Origin: Rhodospirillales bacterium
GTDB lineage: Bacteria > Pseudomonadota > Alphaproteobacteria > Geminicoccales > Geminicoccaceae
NCBI GenBank assembly: GCA_015490605.1
Contig: WFXL01000150.1
Coordinates: 1 to 43,165 of the forward strand
DNA: 43,165 nt
Direction of reading: 5' to 3'
In this document: positions 9,985 through 19,957 of the stretch, in pieces
Layout: every line of letters starts with the position of its first letter
Numbering within the stretch: the stretch's first letter is position 1
The notes under the pieces: model-generated
The model's input: only the letters and a program-made list of their open reading frames with translations
Databases searched by the model: none
What the model was told of the DNA's origin: nothing
Position numbers and translations under genes: made by a program

Positions 9985-10926
9985 TCAGCGGCGGGCGAAC
10001 AGGTCGACGGCGTAGGTCTCTACCGGCGGGGTCTCGCGCAAAAGGCCACGATCTTTGAGGAAGGCGGCAAAGCGGGCGTAGCGGCCCACATCCAGTGCCG
10101 CCGGGCGCAGCGCGAAGCGCGGCAGGGTATCGTACCAGGCGCGGCGGTTGAGCTCATCATCCAGCTCGCGGCCGCTTTTGCGGAAGATCTCCCAGCCCTC
10201 GTCGGAATGGTTCACGAGCCACAGGGTGGCGCGCTCCACTGCCCGCAGGAAGGCCTTGAAGCGGGGATCATCCAGGCGGTCGCGGCGGGCCACATAGATC
10301 AGCTCATCATAGGCCGGCACCCCCTCCTCCTCGGGGTAGAAGGCGCGCCCCTCACGCCCCTCGAGGGCCAGCTGGTTGAGCTCGAAATTGCGGAAGGCGC
10401 CGATCACCGCATCCACCTGGCCCGACAGCAGCGCCGGCGTGAGATTGAAGTTGACGTTGATAAGCTCCACCGAGTCGAGCGTAAGGCCCGCGCGCGCCAG
10501 CATCGTGCCCAAAAGCGCATCCTCGAAGCCGCTTACCGAAAAGCCGATGCGGCGGCCGGCCAGATCCTCGATCCGGCGGATGGGGCTGTCGGCCAGCACC
10601 ACCAGCGAATTGAGGGGGGTGGCCACGAGCGTGCCGATGCGCACCAGCGGCAGCCCCTCCTGCACCTGGAGGTGGAGCTGGGGCTGGTAGGAGACCGCCA
10701 GATCCGCCCGTCCCGCCGCCACCAGCTTGGGCGGATCGTTGGGATCGGTCGGCGGCACCAGCTCCACGTCAAGCCCCTCCTCGGCGAAAAAGCCCTTCTC
10801 GCGGGCGATCACCAGCGGGCCGTGGTCGGGGTTGACGAACCAGTCGAGGATCAGGGTGAGGCGTTCGGCGGCGGCCGCCGGTGCCGCCAGCAGGCCCAGG
10901 AGGAGTGTGATGATGAGGCGTTTCAT
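9985..10926 (-). CDS. thiY: ABC transporter substrate-binding protein, NMT1/THI5-like (pyrimidine precursor)
   Basis: MKRLIITLLLGLLAAPAAAAERLTLILDWFVNPDHGPLVIAREKGFFAEEGLDVELV; located in TPP riboswitch operon. Confidence 0.88.
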   Translation of the reverse strand: MKRLIITLLLGLLAAPAAAAERLTLILDWFVNPDHGPLVIAREKGFFAEEGLDVELVPPTDPNDPPKLVAAGRADLAVSYQPQLHLQVQEGLPLVRIGTLVATPLNSLVVLADSPIRRIEDLAGRRIGFSVSGFEDALLGTMLARAGLTLDSVELINVNFNLTPALLSGQVDAVIGAFRNFELNQLALEGREGRAFYPEEEGVPAYDELIYVARRDRLDDPRFKAFLRAVERATLWLVNHSDEGWEIFRKSGRELDDELNRRAWYDTLPRFALRPAALDVGRYARFAAFLKDRGLLRETPPVETYAVDLFARR

Positions 10927-11693
10927 GGGCGTTCTCCGTGGCTGGTCGGGGTCAGGGTTTCCCTTTGCCAGTAGACCAGGCGGGCGGTGAGTCGGTCGAC
11001 CGCCGCCCACAGGGCGATGGCCATGGCCGCCAGCAGCACCAGTGCGGCAAACACCAGATCCACCTGCAGGCGGGCGTTGGCGTGCAGCATCAGAAAGCCG
11101 AGGCCGCGGCTGGCACCGACCCACTCGCCGATGACCGCGCCGATGGGGGCCACCGCCGCCGCCACCCGCAGCCCGCCCGCCAGCGCCGGCAGCGCCGCTG
11201 GCACCCGCAGCTCCAGCAGGATCCTGAGCGGACGCGCATCCATCACCCGGGCGAGCTCGAGCCAGGCGGGATCGGTGCGCCGCAGTCCCTCGAAGAAGGC
11301 GGCGGTCACCGGAAAGAAGATGATCAGCAGCGCCATGGCCACCTTGGAGGCGAGGCCATAGCCGAACCACAGCACCAGCAGCGGTGCCAGAGCGAACACC
11401 GGAATCGCTTGGCTTGCCACCAGCACCGGCTCGAGCCAGCGGCGCAGCGGGCGGAAGGCGGCCAGAGCCGCCGCCGCCAGCACGCCGAGGAGGGTGCCCA
11501 GCACCAGCCCCAGGAGGATCTCCAAAAGCGTGGTGAGACCGTGCTGCAGCAGCAGATCGCCATCCCGCAGCATCCGCTGCGCCACCGCCAGCGGCCCCGG
11601 GAGGATGTAGCGGGGGAGCCCGGCAAGCCGCACCAGGAGCTCCCAGGCGGCCAGCAGGCCGGCAGCCGTCACGAGCGGGCGGAGGCCGCGCAC
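10923..11693 (-). CDS. thiX: ABC transporter permease (thiamine precursor uptake)
   Basis: YILPGPLAVAQRMLRDG..., BPD-type permease; 4-bp overlap with thiY. Confidence 0.87.
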   Translation of the reverse strand: MRGLRPLVTAAGLLAAWELLVRLAGLPRYILPGPLAVAQRMLRDGDLLLQHGLTTLLEILLGLVLGTLLGVLAAAALAAFRPLRRWLEPVLVASQAIPVFALAPLLVLWFGYGLASKVAMALLIIFFPVTAAFFEGLRRTDPAWLELARVMDARPLRILLELRVPAALPALAGGLRVAAAVAPIGAVIGEWVGASRGLGFLMLHANARLQVDLVFAALVLLAAMAIALWAAVDRLTARLVYWQRETLTPTSHGERP

Positions 11694-12454
11694 GGTCCCG
11701 TCTCCTCCGCGAGGGTGGCCGAGGCCAGGAGCTCCCGCAGCAGCTCCGCCTCCCGCTGAAGCAGGGCGGGGTCGGCGGGATCGCGCGGCGGCTCGCCCGG
11801 CGGTGGCGCCACCTCCCGCAACCGCGCCGGCCGCCCGCCCATCACCAGCACCCGGTGGGCCAGCCGCAGCGCTTCCCGGGGGCTGTGGGTTACCAGCAGC
11901 ACGGTGCGATCCCGCAGCAGGTCCGCCGCCAGCTCCTGCAGCCGATGGCGGGTGATGGCATCCAGGGCTGAGAAGGGCTCGTCCATGAGCACCACCGGCC
12001 GTTCCTCCATCAGCGTGCGCGCGAGCGCCACCCGCTGGCGCATGCCGCCCGAGAGGGTGGCCGGCAGATCACGCTCGCGCCCGGCCAGGCCGAGACGGGC
12101 CAGCAGCGCATCCGCCCGGCGTTCGAGTTCGGCCGCGCGCGCCCGGCGTGTCCCCCGCAGCCGATGGCCCAGGAGCACATTCTCGCGCACCGACAGCCAC
12201 GGCAGCAGCAGGTCCTGCTGGGCCATCAGCGCGATCCGCCCGGCCAGCGGCCGGCCATCATCGGTGATCACCAGCGCGCCCGGCACGAGCCCGGCCAGCA
12301 GCCGCAGCAGGGTGGTCTTACCCACCCCCGACGGACCCAGAAGACAGGTCCAGCGGCCGGCCTCGAGCCTGAGACGGAAATTCTCGAACAGCAGCCGGCC
12401 GCCCAGCTCGAGCCGGGGAATGCCGAGGGTGATGGCGGGTGGGCGCTCAAGCAC
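11669..12454 (-). CDS. thiZ: ABC transporter ATP-binding protein (thiamine precursor uptake)
   Basis: LLGPSGVGKTTLLRLLAGL, LSGGMRQRVALARTLMEERPVVLMDEPFSALD; GTG start proposed. Confidence 0.85.
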   Translation of the reverse strand: MLERPPAITLGIPRLELGGRLLFENFRLRLEAGRWTCLLGPSGVGKTTLLRLLAGLVPGALVITDDGRPLAGRIALMAQQDLLLPWLSVRENVLLGHRLRGTRRARAAELERRADALLARLGLAGRERDLPATLSGGMRQRVALARTLMEERPVVLMDEPFSALDAITRHRLQELAADLLRDRTVLLVTHSPREALRLAHRVLVMGGRPARLREVAPPPGEPPRDPADPALLQREAELLRELLASATLAEETGPCAASARS

Positions 12455-13526
12455 CGAGGCGGGCCTCCAGGAACCCCATGATCGACACCCGCGGCCATGC
12501 GCCCAGCTCCTCCAGCATGGCGCGATAGGAGCGGTAGATGCGCCCGCTGATCCCCGGCCGGTTGAACTGGGCCAGCACCTCGCGGGCCTGCCGGCGGGCG
12601 GCGGCGATGACATCGGCGGGAAAGCGCCGCAGTTGGACACCGTGGCGGGTGGTGAGGGCCCGCAGGGCGGCCGCATTGCGCCGCTCGGACTCCGCCAGCG
12701 CATAGGCGTTCTCGGCGCGGCAGGCCTCCGCCACCACCGCCCGCAGCTCCTCATCCAGCGCCGCCCACGCCGCGCGGTTGACCAGCGCCTCGCCGGTGCC
12801 GTTGGGCTCGTGCAGGCCGGGCCAGTAGTAGTAGCGGGCCACCTTGTGGAAGCCCAGGGCGAGGTCGCTCGCGGGTCCGGCGAACTCGGCGGCATCGATG
12901 GCACCGCTCTGCAGCGCCGGCAGGATCTCACCCGGCGGCAGCGACACCTGGACGATGCCGAAGGGGGCATAGAGCTCGCCGCCGAGCCCGGGCATCCGCC
13001 AGCGCAGTCCGCGCAGGTCGGCGGCCGAGCGGATCTCATGGCGGAACCAGCCGCCCATGGACATGCCGGTGTTGCCGGCCATGAAGGGCTTGACGCCGAA
13101 GTCGGCATAGAGCTCGTCCCACAGGGCTTGGCCGCCGCCATGCTCGATCCAGGCCGTGTGCTCGAGCGGGGTCAGCCCCATGGGGGCGGCGGTGAACAGG
13201 GCGGCCACCTTGGCCTTGCCCATCCAGAACAGCGCCGCGCTGTGGCCCATCTCGGCCACGCCCCGCCCCACCGCATCCAGCACCTCGAAGGCCGGCACCA
13301 GCTCGCCGGCGGCGTGGAGCTCCACCACCAGGCGGCCGCCGGACATGGCGGCGATGCGCTCGGCCAGCCGCCGGGCGGTCACGCCGGGACCGGGGAGATC
13401 CCGCGGCCAGCTGGTGACCATGCGCCAGCGATGATGTCGGGCCGCGCGCACCACCCGGGGCGCTGCGAGGGGGGCTGCGGCGGTGGCGGCGAGGGCGCTG
13501 CGACGGGTGAGACTCACGGTTGCCAT
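12447..13526 (-). CDS. TRAP transporter solute-binding protein (DctP/TakP-like), orphan
   Basis: RRSALAATAAAPLAAP Tat-like leader; RWRMVTSWPRDLPGPGVTARRLAERIAAMSGGRLVVELHAAGELVPAFEVLDAVG...ALQSGAIDAAEFAGP. Confidence 0.88.
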   Translation of the reverse strand: MATVSLTRRSALAATAAAPLAAPRVVRAARHHRWRMVTSWPRDLPGPGVTARRLAERIAAMSGGRLVVELHAAGELVPAFEVLDAVGRGVAEMGHSAALFWMGKAKVAALFTAAPMGLTPLEHTAWIEHGGGQALWDELYADFGVKPFMAGNTGMSMGGWFRHEIRSAADLRGLRWRMPGLGGELYAPFGIVQVSLPPGEILPALQSGAIDAAEFAGPASDLALGFHKVARYYYWPGLHEPNGTGEALVNRAAWAALDEELRAVVAEACRAENAYALAESERRNAAALRALTTRHGVQLRRFPADVIAAARRQAREVLAQFNRPGISGRIYRSYRAMLEELGAWPRVSIMGFLEARLGA

Positions 13527-14338
13527 CCCTCCAGATGGGGCCAGAGATGCCAGAAGTGGTGGACCGGGCCGTGGCCGTGGCCGATGCCAAGGGCATCGGC
13601 ATGGCGCAGGGCGCCGGTGAGGTAGCGTTTGGCCAGCGCCACCGCCTCGGGCAGGGGGCGGCCGCGGGCTAGCCAGGCGGCGATGGCGGCGGCCAGGGTG
13701 CAGCCGGTGCCGTGGGTGTTGGCGGTGGCCACCCGCTCGGCCTCAAGCCAGTGGAGTTCGCCCCCCACCAGCAGCAGATCGGGGCTTTCCGCCGCACCCA
13801 GATGGCCACCCTTGAGGAGCACATTGCGGGCCCCCAGCCCCTGCAGGCGGGCGGCAAGCCGACCCATGTGGCGGCGCTCGCGGACGGGCTCTGCGCCCGC
13901 CAGCACCGCCGCCTCGGGCAGATTGGGGGTGATGAGGTCGGCAAGCGGCAACAGATGGCGCCGCAGCGCCGCCACCGCCTCCTCACGCAACAGCCGATCC
14001 CCGCTCTTGGCCACCATCACCGGATCGAGCACGATCCAGCGCGGGCGCCAGTGGCGCAGGCGCTCGGCCACCGCCTCGATGATGTCGGCATCCGCCAGCA
14101 TGCCGATCTTGACGGCATCGATGCGGATGTCGGCGAAGACGGCATCCATCTGAGCGGCCACGAAATCCGCCGGCACCTCATGGATGGCGGTGACGGCGCG
14201 GGTGTTCTGGGCGGTGAGGGCGGTGAGCACCGAGGCCCCGTAGACGCCGAGGGCCGAGAAGGTCTTGAGATCGGCCTGGATGCCGGCCCCGCCACCCGAA
14301 TCCGAACCGGCGATGGTGAGCGCCGTGGGCACACTCAT
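13514..14338 (-). CDS. thiD: hydroxymethylpyrimidine/phosphomethylpyrimidine kinase
   Basis: [46 protein letters not shown]...[15 protein letters not shown]. Confidence 0.96.
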   Translation of the reverse strand: MSVPTALTIAGSDSGGGAGIQADLKTFSALGVYGASVLTALTAQNTRAVTAIHEVPADFVAAQMDAVFADIRIDAVKIGMLADADIIEAVAERLRHWRPRWIVLDPVMVAKSGDRLLREEAVAALRRHLLPLADLITPNLPEAAVLAGAEPVRERRHMGRLAARLQGLGARNVLLKGGHLGAAESPDLLLVGGELHWLEAERVATANTHGTGCTLAAAIAAWLARGRPLPEAVALAKRYLTGALRHADALGIGHGHGPVHHFWHLWPHLEGWQP

Positions 14339-15009
14339 GGCTCCTCCCTCCCGCGCATGCTCAGGGCCGATTCGACCACCGCCCGCAGCCTTCGGGCGGC
14401 GGCCTCGATGTCCTCGGCCAGGAACAGGGCGCCGATCACCGCCACCCCATCGGCCCCCGCCCGGATCACGGCGGCCGCATTGGCGGCACTGATGCCGGCG
14501 ATGGCCACCACCGGAAAGCCGGGGGCCCGCCGGCGCAGCCGCGTGATCAGCCGGGCGAGCCCGGCCGGTCCCAGCGGCGGGTCGCCGGGGTCCTTGCTGG
14601 TGGTGGGAAAGACCGGGCCGAGACCGGCATAGTCGGCGATCGCAGGATCGATGGCGTCCACCTCCTCGGGACGGTGGGCGGTCACGCCGATGACGCGGTC
14701 CGCGCCCAGGAGACGGCGGGCATCGGCCGGCGCCATGTCCTCGCGCCCGAGGTGCACGCCGGCAGCGTCTGCGGCTAGGGCCACATCCACCCGGTCGTTC
14801 ACGATCAGCGGCACCCCCAGGGGCTGGAGCCGGCTCCTGAGGGTTCGGGCCAGCGCCACCAGGCGCCGGGTGTTGCCGCCCTTGTCCCGCAGCTGCACCA
14901 GGGTGGCACCGCCGCGCACCGCCGCCTCGGCCGCCGCCACGGGATCGCGGCCGCAGGTCAGGCCGGGGTCGAGGATGGCGTAGAGCCGGAGGTCCAAAGG
15001 CGGTTTCAT
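14335..15009 (-). CDS. thiE: thiamine phosphate synthase
   Basis: [21 protein letters not shown]...[15 protein letters not shown]...[19 protein letters not shown]. Confidence 0.94.
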   Translation of the reverse strand: MKPPLDLRLYAILDPGLTCGRDPVAAAEAAVRGGATLVQLRDKGGNTRRLVALARTLRSRLQPLGVPLIVNDRVDVALAADAAGVHLGREDMAPADARRLLGADRVIGVTAHRPEEVDAIDPAIADYAGLGPVFPTTSKDPGDPPLGPAGLARLITRLRRRAPGFPVVAIAGISAANAAAVIRAGADGVAVIGALFLAEDIEAAARRLRAVVESALSMRGREEP

Positions 15010-15779
15010 CGCACCCGTGCCCGCTCATGCAGCAGAGTGGGGGTGAGGGCGTAGAGGGAATCCAGCAGACGGGCGGCCAGCGTCCCCGGCCCCGCAGCCT
15101 CGAAGGCGGCCACTTCGGCGGCCACGCCATAGACCAGGGTGCAGGCGGCGGCGGCCTCGAAGGGATCGCCGTGGACCGCGAGGAAGGCGCCGGTCAGGGC
15201 CGAGAGGGCACAGCCGGTGGCGGTAAGGCGGTCCAAAAGCGCGGTGCCGTTGCCGATCTCAAGGGTGCGACGGCCATCGGTGACGAGATCTGTGGGGCCG
15301 CTTACGGCCAGCACCAGCCCCGCGCGCCGGGCCCACGCAGCCACCACTTCGGGCTCGCTGGAGCCCACCAGCGCCGTCGCCTCACAGCGGTTGAGCCGCA
15401 CCACCCGCGGGCTCTGGGCCAGCAGCTCGTGGGTGAGGGTGTTGCGCGCACCGCTGAGCTCGAGCTTGACCGGATCCAGAAGCCAGGGCGTGCGGCGGCG
15501 GATGGCCTGGCCCACGGCCAGGCGTGCGGCCAGCTCCCGCTCGGCATCGAGCATGCCGAGATTGACCACGAGGGCGTCGGCCGCGCGCACGAAGTCCACC
15601 ACATCCCGCACCCGGATGGTCATGGAGGGGATTGCGCCGGCGGCGGTGAGCACATCGGCCGAGCGCTGGGCCGCCACCGGACTGGTCAGCACATGGACGC
15701 GCGGCCGCAGGCGGCGGAGGCGCTCGAGGATCTCGCCGGCACGGTGGCTGAGGGCGCGGGCGGGGTCAGAAGGCTGCAT
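15006..15779 (-). CDS. thiM: hydroxyethylthiazole kinase
   Basis: RVHVLTSPVAAQRSADVLTAAGAIPSMTI...LLDPVKLELSGARNTLTHELL...GNGTALLDRLTATGCALSALTGAFLAV. Confidence 0.93.
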   Translation of the reverse strand: MQPSDPARALSHRAGEILERLRRLRPRVHVLTSPVAAQRSADVLTAAGAIPSMTIRVRDVVDFVRAADALVVNLGMLDAERELAARLAVGQAIRRRTPWLLDPVKLELSGARNTLTHELLAQSPRVVRLNRCEATALVGSSEPEVVAAWARRAGLVLAVSGPTDLVTDGRRTLEIGNGTALLDRLTATGCALSALTGAFLAVHGDPFEAAAACTLVYGVAAEVAAFEAAGPGTLAARLLDSLYALTPTLLHERARVR

Positions 15780-15841
15780 CACCGTCCCCCGGGCACGGGC
15801 CGGTCGGGGGACGATGCGGGCACGGGCGTGTCGGCATCTCA

Positions 15842-15936
15842 ATTCCCTCCGCCGGTGTTAACCGGATCAGGTTCGACGGGTTGCCGCGAGGCTACGCGGC
15901 TCTCAGCGCCTTCCCGGCGCACCCCGTTGAGATCCC
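15842..15936 (-). promoter_or_regulatory. TPP (THI element) riboswitch upstream of thiM
   Basis: Minus strand ACGGGGTGCGCCGGGAAGGCGCTGAGAGCC...AACCCGTCGAACCTGATCCGGTTAACACCGGCGGAGGGAA: hallmark GGGGTGC, CTGAGA, ACCC, GAACCTGATC and CGGAGGGA blocks. Confidence 0.97.
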
Positions 15937-16058
15937 GGAGCAAGATGGAGCATCCGTCGGGTGCCGGCAAGGGGCGGGCGGGATATGGCGCCCCGTGCCA
16001 CCAGCGCCCGCTTCTGGGCCCCGCCCCGGCGGCAACGCCCGGAGCGACAGCGGGGGCG

Positions 16059-16445
16059 TCAGTCGAGGGCCAAGAGGGCCGCCAGGGCGGCCTCGCTGCG
16101 GGCGAGCACCCAGCCGTCCAGACGGCACAGGCGACGATGGGCGAAGTCCTCGCGGATCCGGCGGGCACACCAGGCGCGCCAGCGCGGGCCATCCCAGGAG
16201 GGGTCAGGTGCTTCGCCGTCACCGGTCAGCATCCGCAGGAGGGCCGCACGGTCGCGGGGCATGAGCTCCCGGTCCAAGAGCTGCCGGCCGAGGCGGCGGA
16301 AGGCCTCGGGGTGCTGCAGCGAGGTCCTAAGCCGGCCGAGGGGATCACCCACGCTGGCCGCGGCCTTCAGGCGGCTCCAGGGTCGCAGGATGGCGGTGGC
16401 GGCCACAAGACGCAGCAGCCAGCGACGGCTGAAGGGCAGGCTCAT
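16059..16445 (-). CDS. small accessory protein coupled to GMC oxidoreductase
   Basis: MSLPFSRRWLLRLVAATAILRPW leader; 4-bp overlap with the downstream end of the GMC oxidoreductase gene. Confidence 0.6.
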   Translation of the reverse strand: MSLPFSRRWLLRLVAATAILRPWSRLKAAASVGDPLGRLRTSLQHPEAFRRLGRQLLDRELMPRDRAALLRMLTGDGEAPDPSWDGPRWRAWCARRIREDFAHRRLCRLDGWVLARSEAALAALLALD

Positions 16446-18016
16446 GGGGCGAGTCTCCGGCGCAGATGGTCGGCAAGCCGCATGGCCAGGGCGATGATCA
16501 TGAAGGTGGGGGTACCGATGCCGGGGAAGGGAAAGATGGAACTGCCGGCGATGTAGAGATTGTCGATCCCGTGCACGCGCCCGTCGGGGTCGACCACGCC
16601 CTGGCGCGGATCGGTGGCCATGCGAGTGGTGCCCACATGGTGGTTGGCGCCCTCCATGTCCTCCGGCCAGCTTTCGCCCTCCTCCTCGAAGGTCAGGCGC
16701 AGCCGGCCGAGGCCGAGACGGCCCACCTCCGCCCCCAGAAGTTCGGCGCCGCGGGCGATGGTGCGACGATCGAAGGGGGTCAGCCGCCAGTCCAGCACCA
16801 CCCGGGGGCGGCCCAGGGCGTCGCGCTCCTCGCCCAGCAACACCCGGCTTTCGGGATGGGGCACCGGCACGGTAGCGGCATAGACGTCGATCCGGCCGAT
16901 GGGCTGTTGCCATGCCCAGGCCGTCTCATAGGCGTAGTCGAGGACCGAGCCCAGGTCGGTGATGATCGCCAGAAGGTCGTCGCTGACGCCGTCGAAGTCC
17001 CAGCGGGCGAAGCGGCCCCGCAGCCTGCGCAGCGCATACATGCCGGGGGCGTCATAGGACTCGATCGGGATCGGCCGCAGGTCGAAGGTGACCGGCCCCA
17101 CCTGCAGCTCCTCCCAAGCCTCCGGTGCCAGGATGACAAAGGGCGAGACCCGGCCGCCGTCCTCCAGCCAATGGTCATCGTAGAACCAGGCATCCACGCT
17201 CGGGTCCACCGGCAGGATCTCCGCCACCTTCATCACCGGATGTTCGGCGAAGAAGCGGCCCACGAGCCCGTGGGCGTTGCCCAGGCCCTCCGGCTGCACC
17301 GAGCGCGAGAGCAGCAGGATGCGGGCATTCTCGATGCCGCCGGTGGCGAGCACCACCGTGCCGGCGCGGATGCGAAAGCGGCGGCCGTCGGGGGTGGCCA
17401 CCGCGAGCCCTGTCACATGATCGGCGCGCTCATTGGCCAGGATCTCCAGCACGTCGGCATGGAGCAGCACCCGCACGCGCTCGGCCTGGGCGAGCTCGTC
17501 GCGCAGCACCGGGCCCATGCGCACCGGGCGGATCACATGGACCGCATTCTCAAAGCGCCGCGGATCCAGCGGCCACGGCCGATAGCCCAGCCGCTCGGCC
17601 CAGCCGGCCACATTCCAGGCATCAGCGGCAAAGCCGAGGAATTCGGCGGTGCGCCGGATCCACGGGGCCATCTCCTCGGGGCCGAAGGGCCAGCCGCTCC
17701 AAGGGATCCACGGCCGCGGGGCATATTCGTAGGGGCGGAAGGGAAGGCAGAAGCCGGCCCAGTGGTTGGTGGTGCCGCCGTAATAGCGCAGCCTGCAGGT
17801 GTCGAGGTCGAAATAGGGAAGGCCGACATTGCGGCCGACATAGGCATCCTGGATCTCGGGCTCGAGCTCGAAGCCACCCGCCTCCAGCACCAGAATGTCA
17901 AGCCCGCTGTCGCGGAGCTCGTGGGCGAGGGTGAGACCCGCGGCACCACTGCCGACGATGCACAGGTCACAGGCGAGGCTCGCTCCCTCCTCGTAGGTCC
18001 GCAGGTCCTCAAACAC
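16442..18016 (-). CDS. GMC family FAD-dependent oxidoreductase
   Basis: CDLCIVGSGAAGLTLAHELRDSGLDILVLEAGG..., YYGGTTNHWAGFCLPF, C-terminal GANHHVGTTRMATDPRQGVVDPDGRVHGIDNLYIAGSSIFPFPGIGTPTFMI; GTG start proposed. Confidence 0.88.
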   Translation of the reverse strand: MFEDLRTYEEGASLACDLCIVGSGAAGLTLAHELRDSGLDILVLEAGGFELEPEIQDAYVGRNVGLPYFDLDTCRLRYYGGTTNHWAGFCLPFRPYEYAPRPWIPWSGWPFGPEEMAPWIRRTAEFLGFAADAWNVAGWAERLGYRPWPLDPRRFENAVHVIRPVRMGPVLRDELAQAERVRVLLHADVLEILANERADHVTGLAVATPDGRRFRIRAGTVVLATGGIENARILLLSRSVQPEGLGNAHGLVGRFFAEHPVMKVAEILPVDPSVDAWFYDDHWLEDGGRVSPFVILAPEAWEELQVGPVTFDLRPIPIESYDAPGMYALRRLRGRFARWDFDGVSDDLLAIITDLGSVLDYAYETAWAWQQPIGRIDVYAATVPVPHPESRVLLGEERDALGRPRVVLDWRLTPFDRRTIARGAELLGAEVGRLGLGRLRLTFEEEGESWPEDMEGANHHVGTTRMATDPRQGVVDPDGRVHGIDNLYIAGSSIFPFPGIGTPTFMIIALAMRLADHLRRRLAP

Positions 18017-18241
18017 GGCCGATCCATCCCGATCCCTCCCGTCCCTAGCCAGCCCCGGCGCGCGGTGCAAGCACGGCCGGCCGCGGGGCTGTCTCCGGGG
18101 ACGGCAGCACCACCGTCGCGGGCCCATGGGGGCTGCGACATGCGGGGCGCTGGAACGGCGGCGGAGCGCCCTCGACGCCTCTGCCGGCGGCGGCTAAGAG
18201 AGCCCTCCGGGAGGTGCGGTGCGCATCCGGGGAGAGCATCC

Positions 18242-19738
18242 ATGTCCAAGGAGATCGGCCACTTCATCGACGGTCGGCGGGTGCCCGGCGAGAGCGGGCG
18301 CAGCGGGCCCATCTACAATCCCGCCACCGGCGAGGAGACCGGGCGGGTGGCGTTTGCCAGCGCCGCCGAGGTGGACCGGGCGGTCCAGGCCGCCAAGCGG
18401 GTGCAACCCGAATGGGCCCAGCTTCCCATCATCCGCCGCACCCGCATCATGTTCCGCTACAAGGAGCTCATCGAACGGCACATGGATGAGCTCGCCCGGC
18501 TGATCACCGAGGAACACGGCAAGACGCTGGAGGACTCGAAGGGGTCGCTCATCCGCGGCCTCGAAGTGGTGGAGTTCGCCTGCGGCGCGCCGCATCTCCT
18601 CAAGGGTGAGTACAGCCTCAATGTGGGCACCGGGGTGGACCTGATCTCCCAGCGCTATCCGCTGGGGGTGTGCGCCGGCATCACCCCGTTCAACTTCCCG
18701 GCCATGATCCCGTTGTGGATGGCGCCGCTCGCGCTGGTGACGGGCAACGGTTTCGTCCTCAAGCCGTCGGAGAAGGACCCCTCCTGTCCCATGCGGCTGG
18801 CGGAGCTCGCCCTCGAGGCCGGCGTGCCCGAGGGGCTGTTCAATGTGGTCAATGGCGACAAGGAGGCGGTGGACGCGCTTTTGAGCCACCCGGATGTGGC
18901 CGCCATCTCCTTCGTGGGCTCGACCCCGGTGGCGGAATATGTCTGGCGCACCGGCACCGCCCACAACAAGCGGGTGCAGGCCCTGGGCGGTGCCAAGAAC
19001 CACATGGTGATCATGCCCGACGCTGACCTCGACCAGGCGGTGGATGCCCTCTATGGCGCCGCCTATGGTTCAGCCGGCGAGCGCTGCATGGCGGTGTCGG
19101 TGGCGGTGCCCATCGGTGAGGAGGTGGCCGATCGGCTGATCGAGAAGCTGGCGCCGCGGGTGCGACAGATCCGCATCGGCCCCGGCACCGAGCCCGGCGT
19201 GGAGATGGGGCCGCTGGTCACGCGCGAGCATCTGGAGCGGGTGCGGCGCTACATCGATCTCGGCGTGGAGGAGGGTGCCGAGCTGGTGGTGGACGGGCGC
19301 GACTTCCGCATGCAGGGCTACGAGAAGGGCTTTTTCATCGGGGGGTCGCTGTTCGACCGGGTCACACCCGAGATGCGCATCTATCGGGAGGAGATCTTCG
19401 GCCCGGTGCTGTCGGTGGTGCGCATGCCGAGCCTTGAGAAGGCGGTGGAGATCATCAACCAACACGAGTACGGCAATGGGGTCGCCATCTTCACCCGCGA
19501 CGGCGGGGTCGCGCGGGAGTTCGCCCAAGCGGTGAAGATCGGCATGGTGGGGATCAATGTGCCGATCCCGGTGCCGGTGGCCTATCACAGTTTCGGCGGC
19601 TGGAAGCGCTCGCTCTTCGGCGACCACCACACCCATGGGCTCGAAGGGATCCGCTTCTACACCCGCCTCAAGGCCATCACCAGCCGCTGGCCCGACCGGC
19701 CCCAGGGCCCCGAGTGGACCATCCCGACGCTGGGGTGA
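18242..19738 (+). CDS. mmsA: CoA-acylating methylmalonate-semialdehyde dehydrogenase
   Basis: GHFIDGRRVPGESGRSGPIYNPATGE...RYPLGVCAGITPFNFPAMIPLWM...AYGSAGERCMAVSVAV. Confidence 0.94.
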   Translation: MSKEIGHFIDGRRVPGESGRSGPIYNPATGEETGRVAFASAAEVDRAVQAAKRVQPEWAQLPIIRRTRIMFRYKELIERHMDELARLITEEHGKTLEDSKGSLIRGLEVVEFACGAPHLLKGEYSLNVGTGVDLISQRYPLGVCAGITPFNFPAMIPLWMAPLALVTGNGFVLKPSEKDPSCPMRLAELALEAGVPEGLFNVVNGDKEAVDALLSHPDVAAISFVGSTPVAEYVWRTGTAHNKRVQALGGAKNHMVIMPDADLDQAVDALYGAAYGSAGERCMAVSVAVPIGEEVADRLIEKLAPRVRQIRIGPGTEPGVEMGPLVTREHLERVRRYIDLGVEEGAELVVDGRDFRMQGYEKGFFIGGSLFDRVTPEMRIYREEIFGPVLSVVRMPSLEKAVEIINQHEYGNGVAIFTRDGGVAREFAQAVKIGMVGINVPIPVPVAYHSFGGWKRSLFGDHHTHGLEGIRFYTRLKAITSRWPDRPQGPEWTIPTLG

Positions 19739-19957
19739 GGGTCAGCACCGCTCCTGCCCGTGGGCCTTGCTGGGCTCCGGGGGAACGTGCCATGCTGTCT
19801 TCTTAGGGCCCCATGGGGCGCATCAGTGGCGGTGTACGCCCCCGATGATCTGCGACCTGGCGCGCTGGCAGCGCTCTCGAGGCGGTTCCGGCATGGGAGC
19901 GACGCGCGCCCCGCGCCCGGTGAACCGACCGACCCGCGTGTCCGGGCAGGCGTCCCA

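Noticed and set aside
9565-10974. 469-aa plus-strand ORF
   Set aside because: Runs antisense to the well-supported thiY gene and through non-coding palindromic DNA; composition typical of spurious GC-rich frames.
16466-18241. N-terminal extension of the mmsA frame (1090-aa ORF)
   Set aside because: Upstream part is antisense to the GMC oxidoreductase; the true start is the ATG at 18242 preceding SKEIGHFIDGRR.
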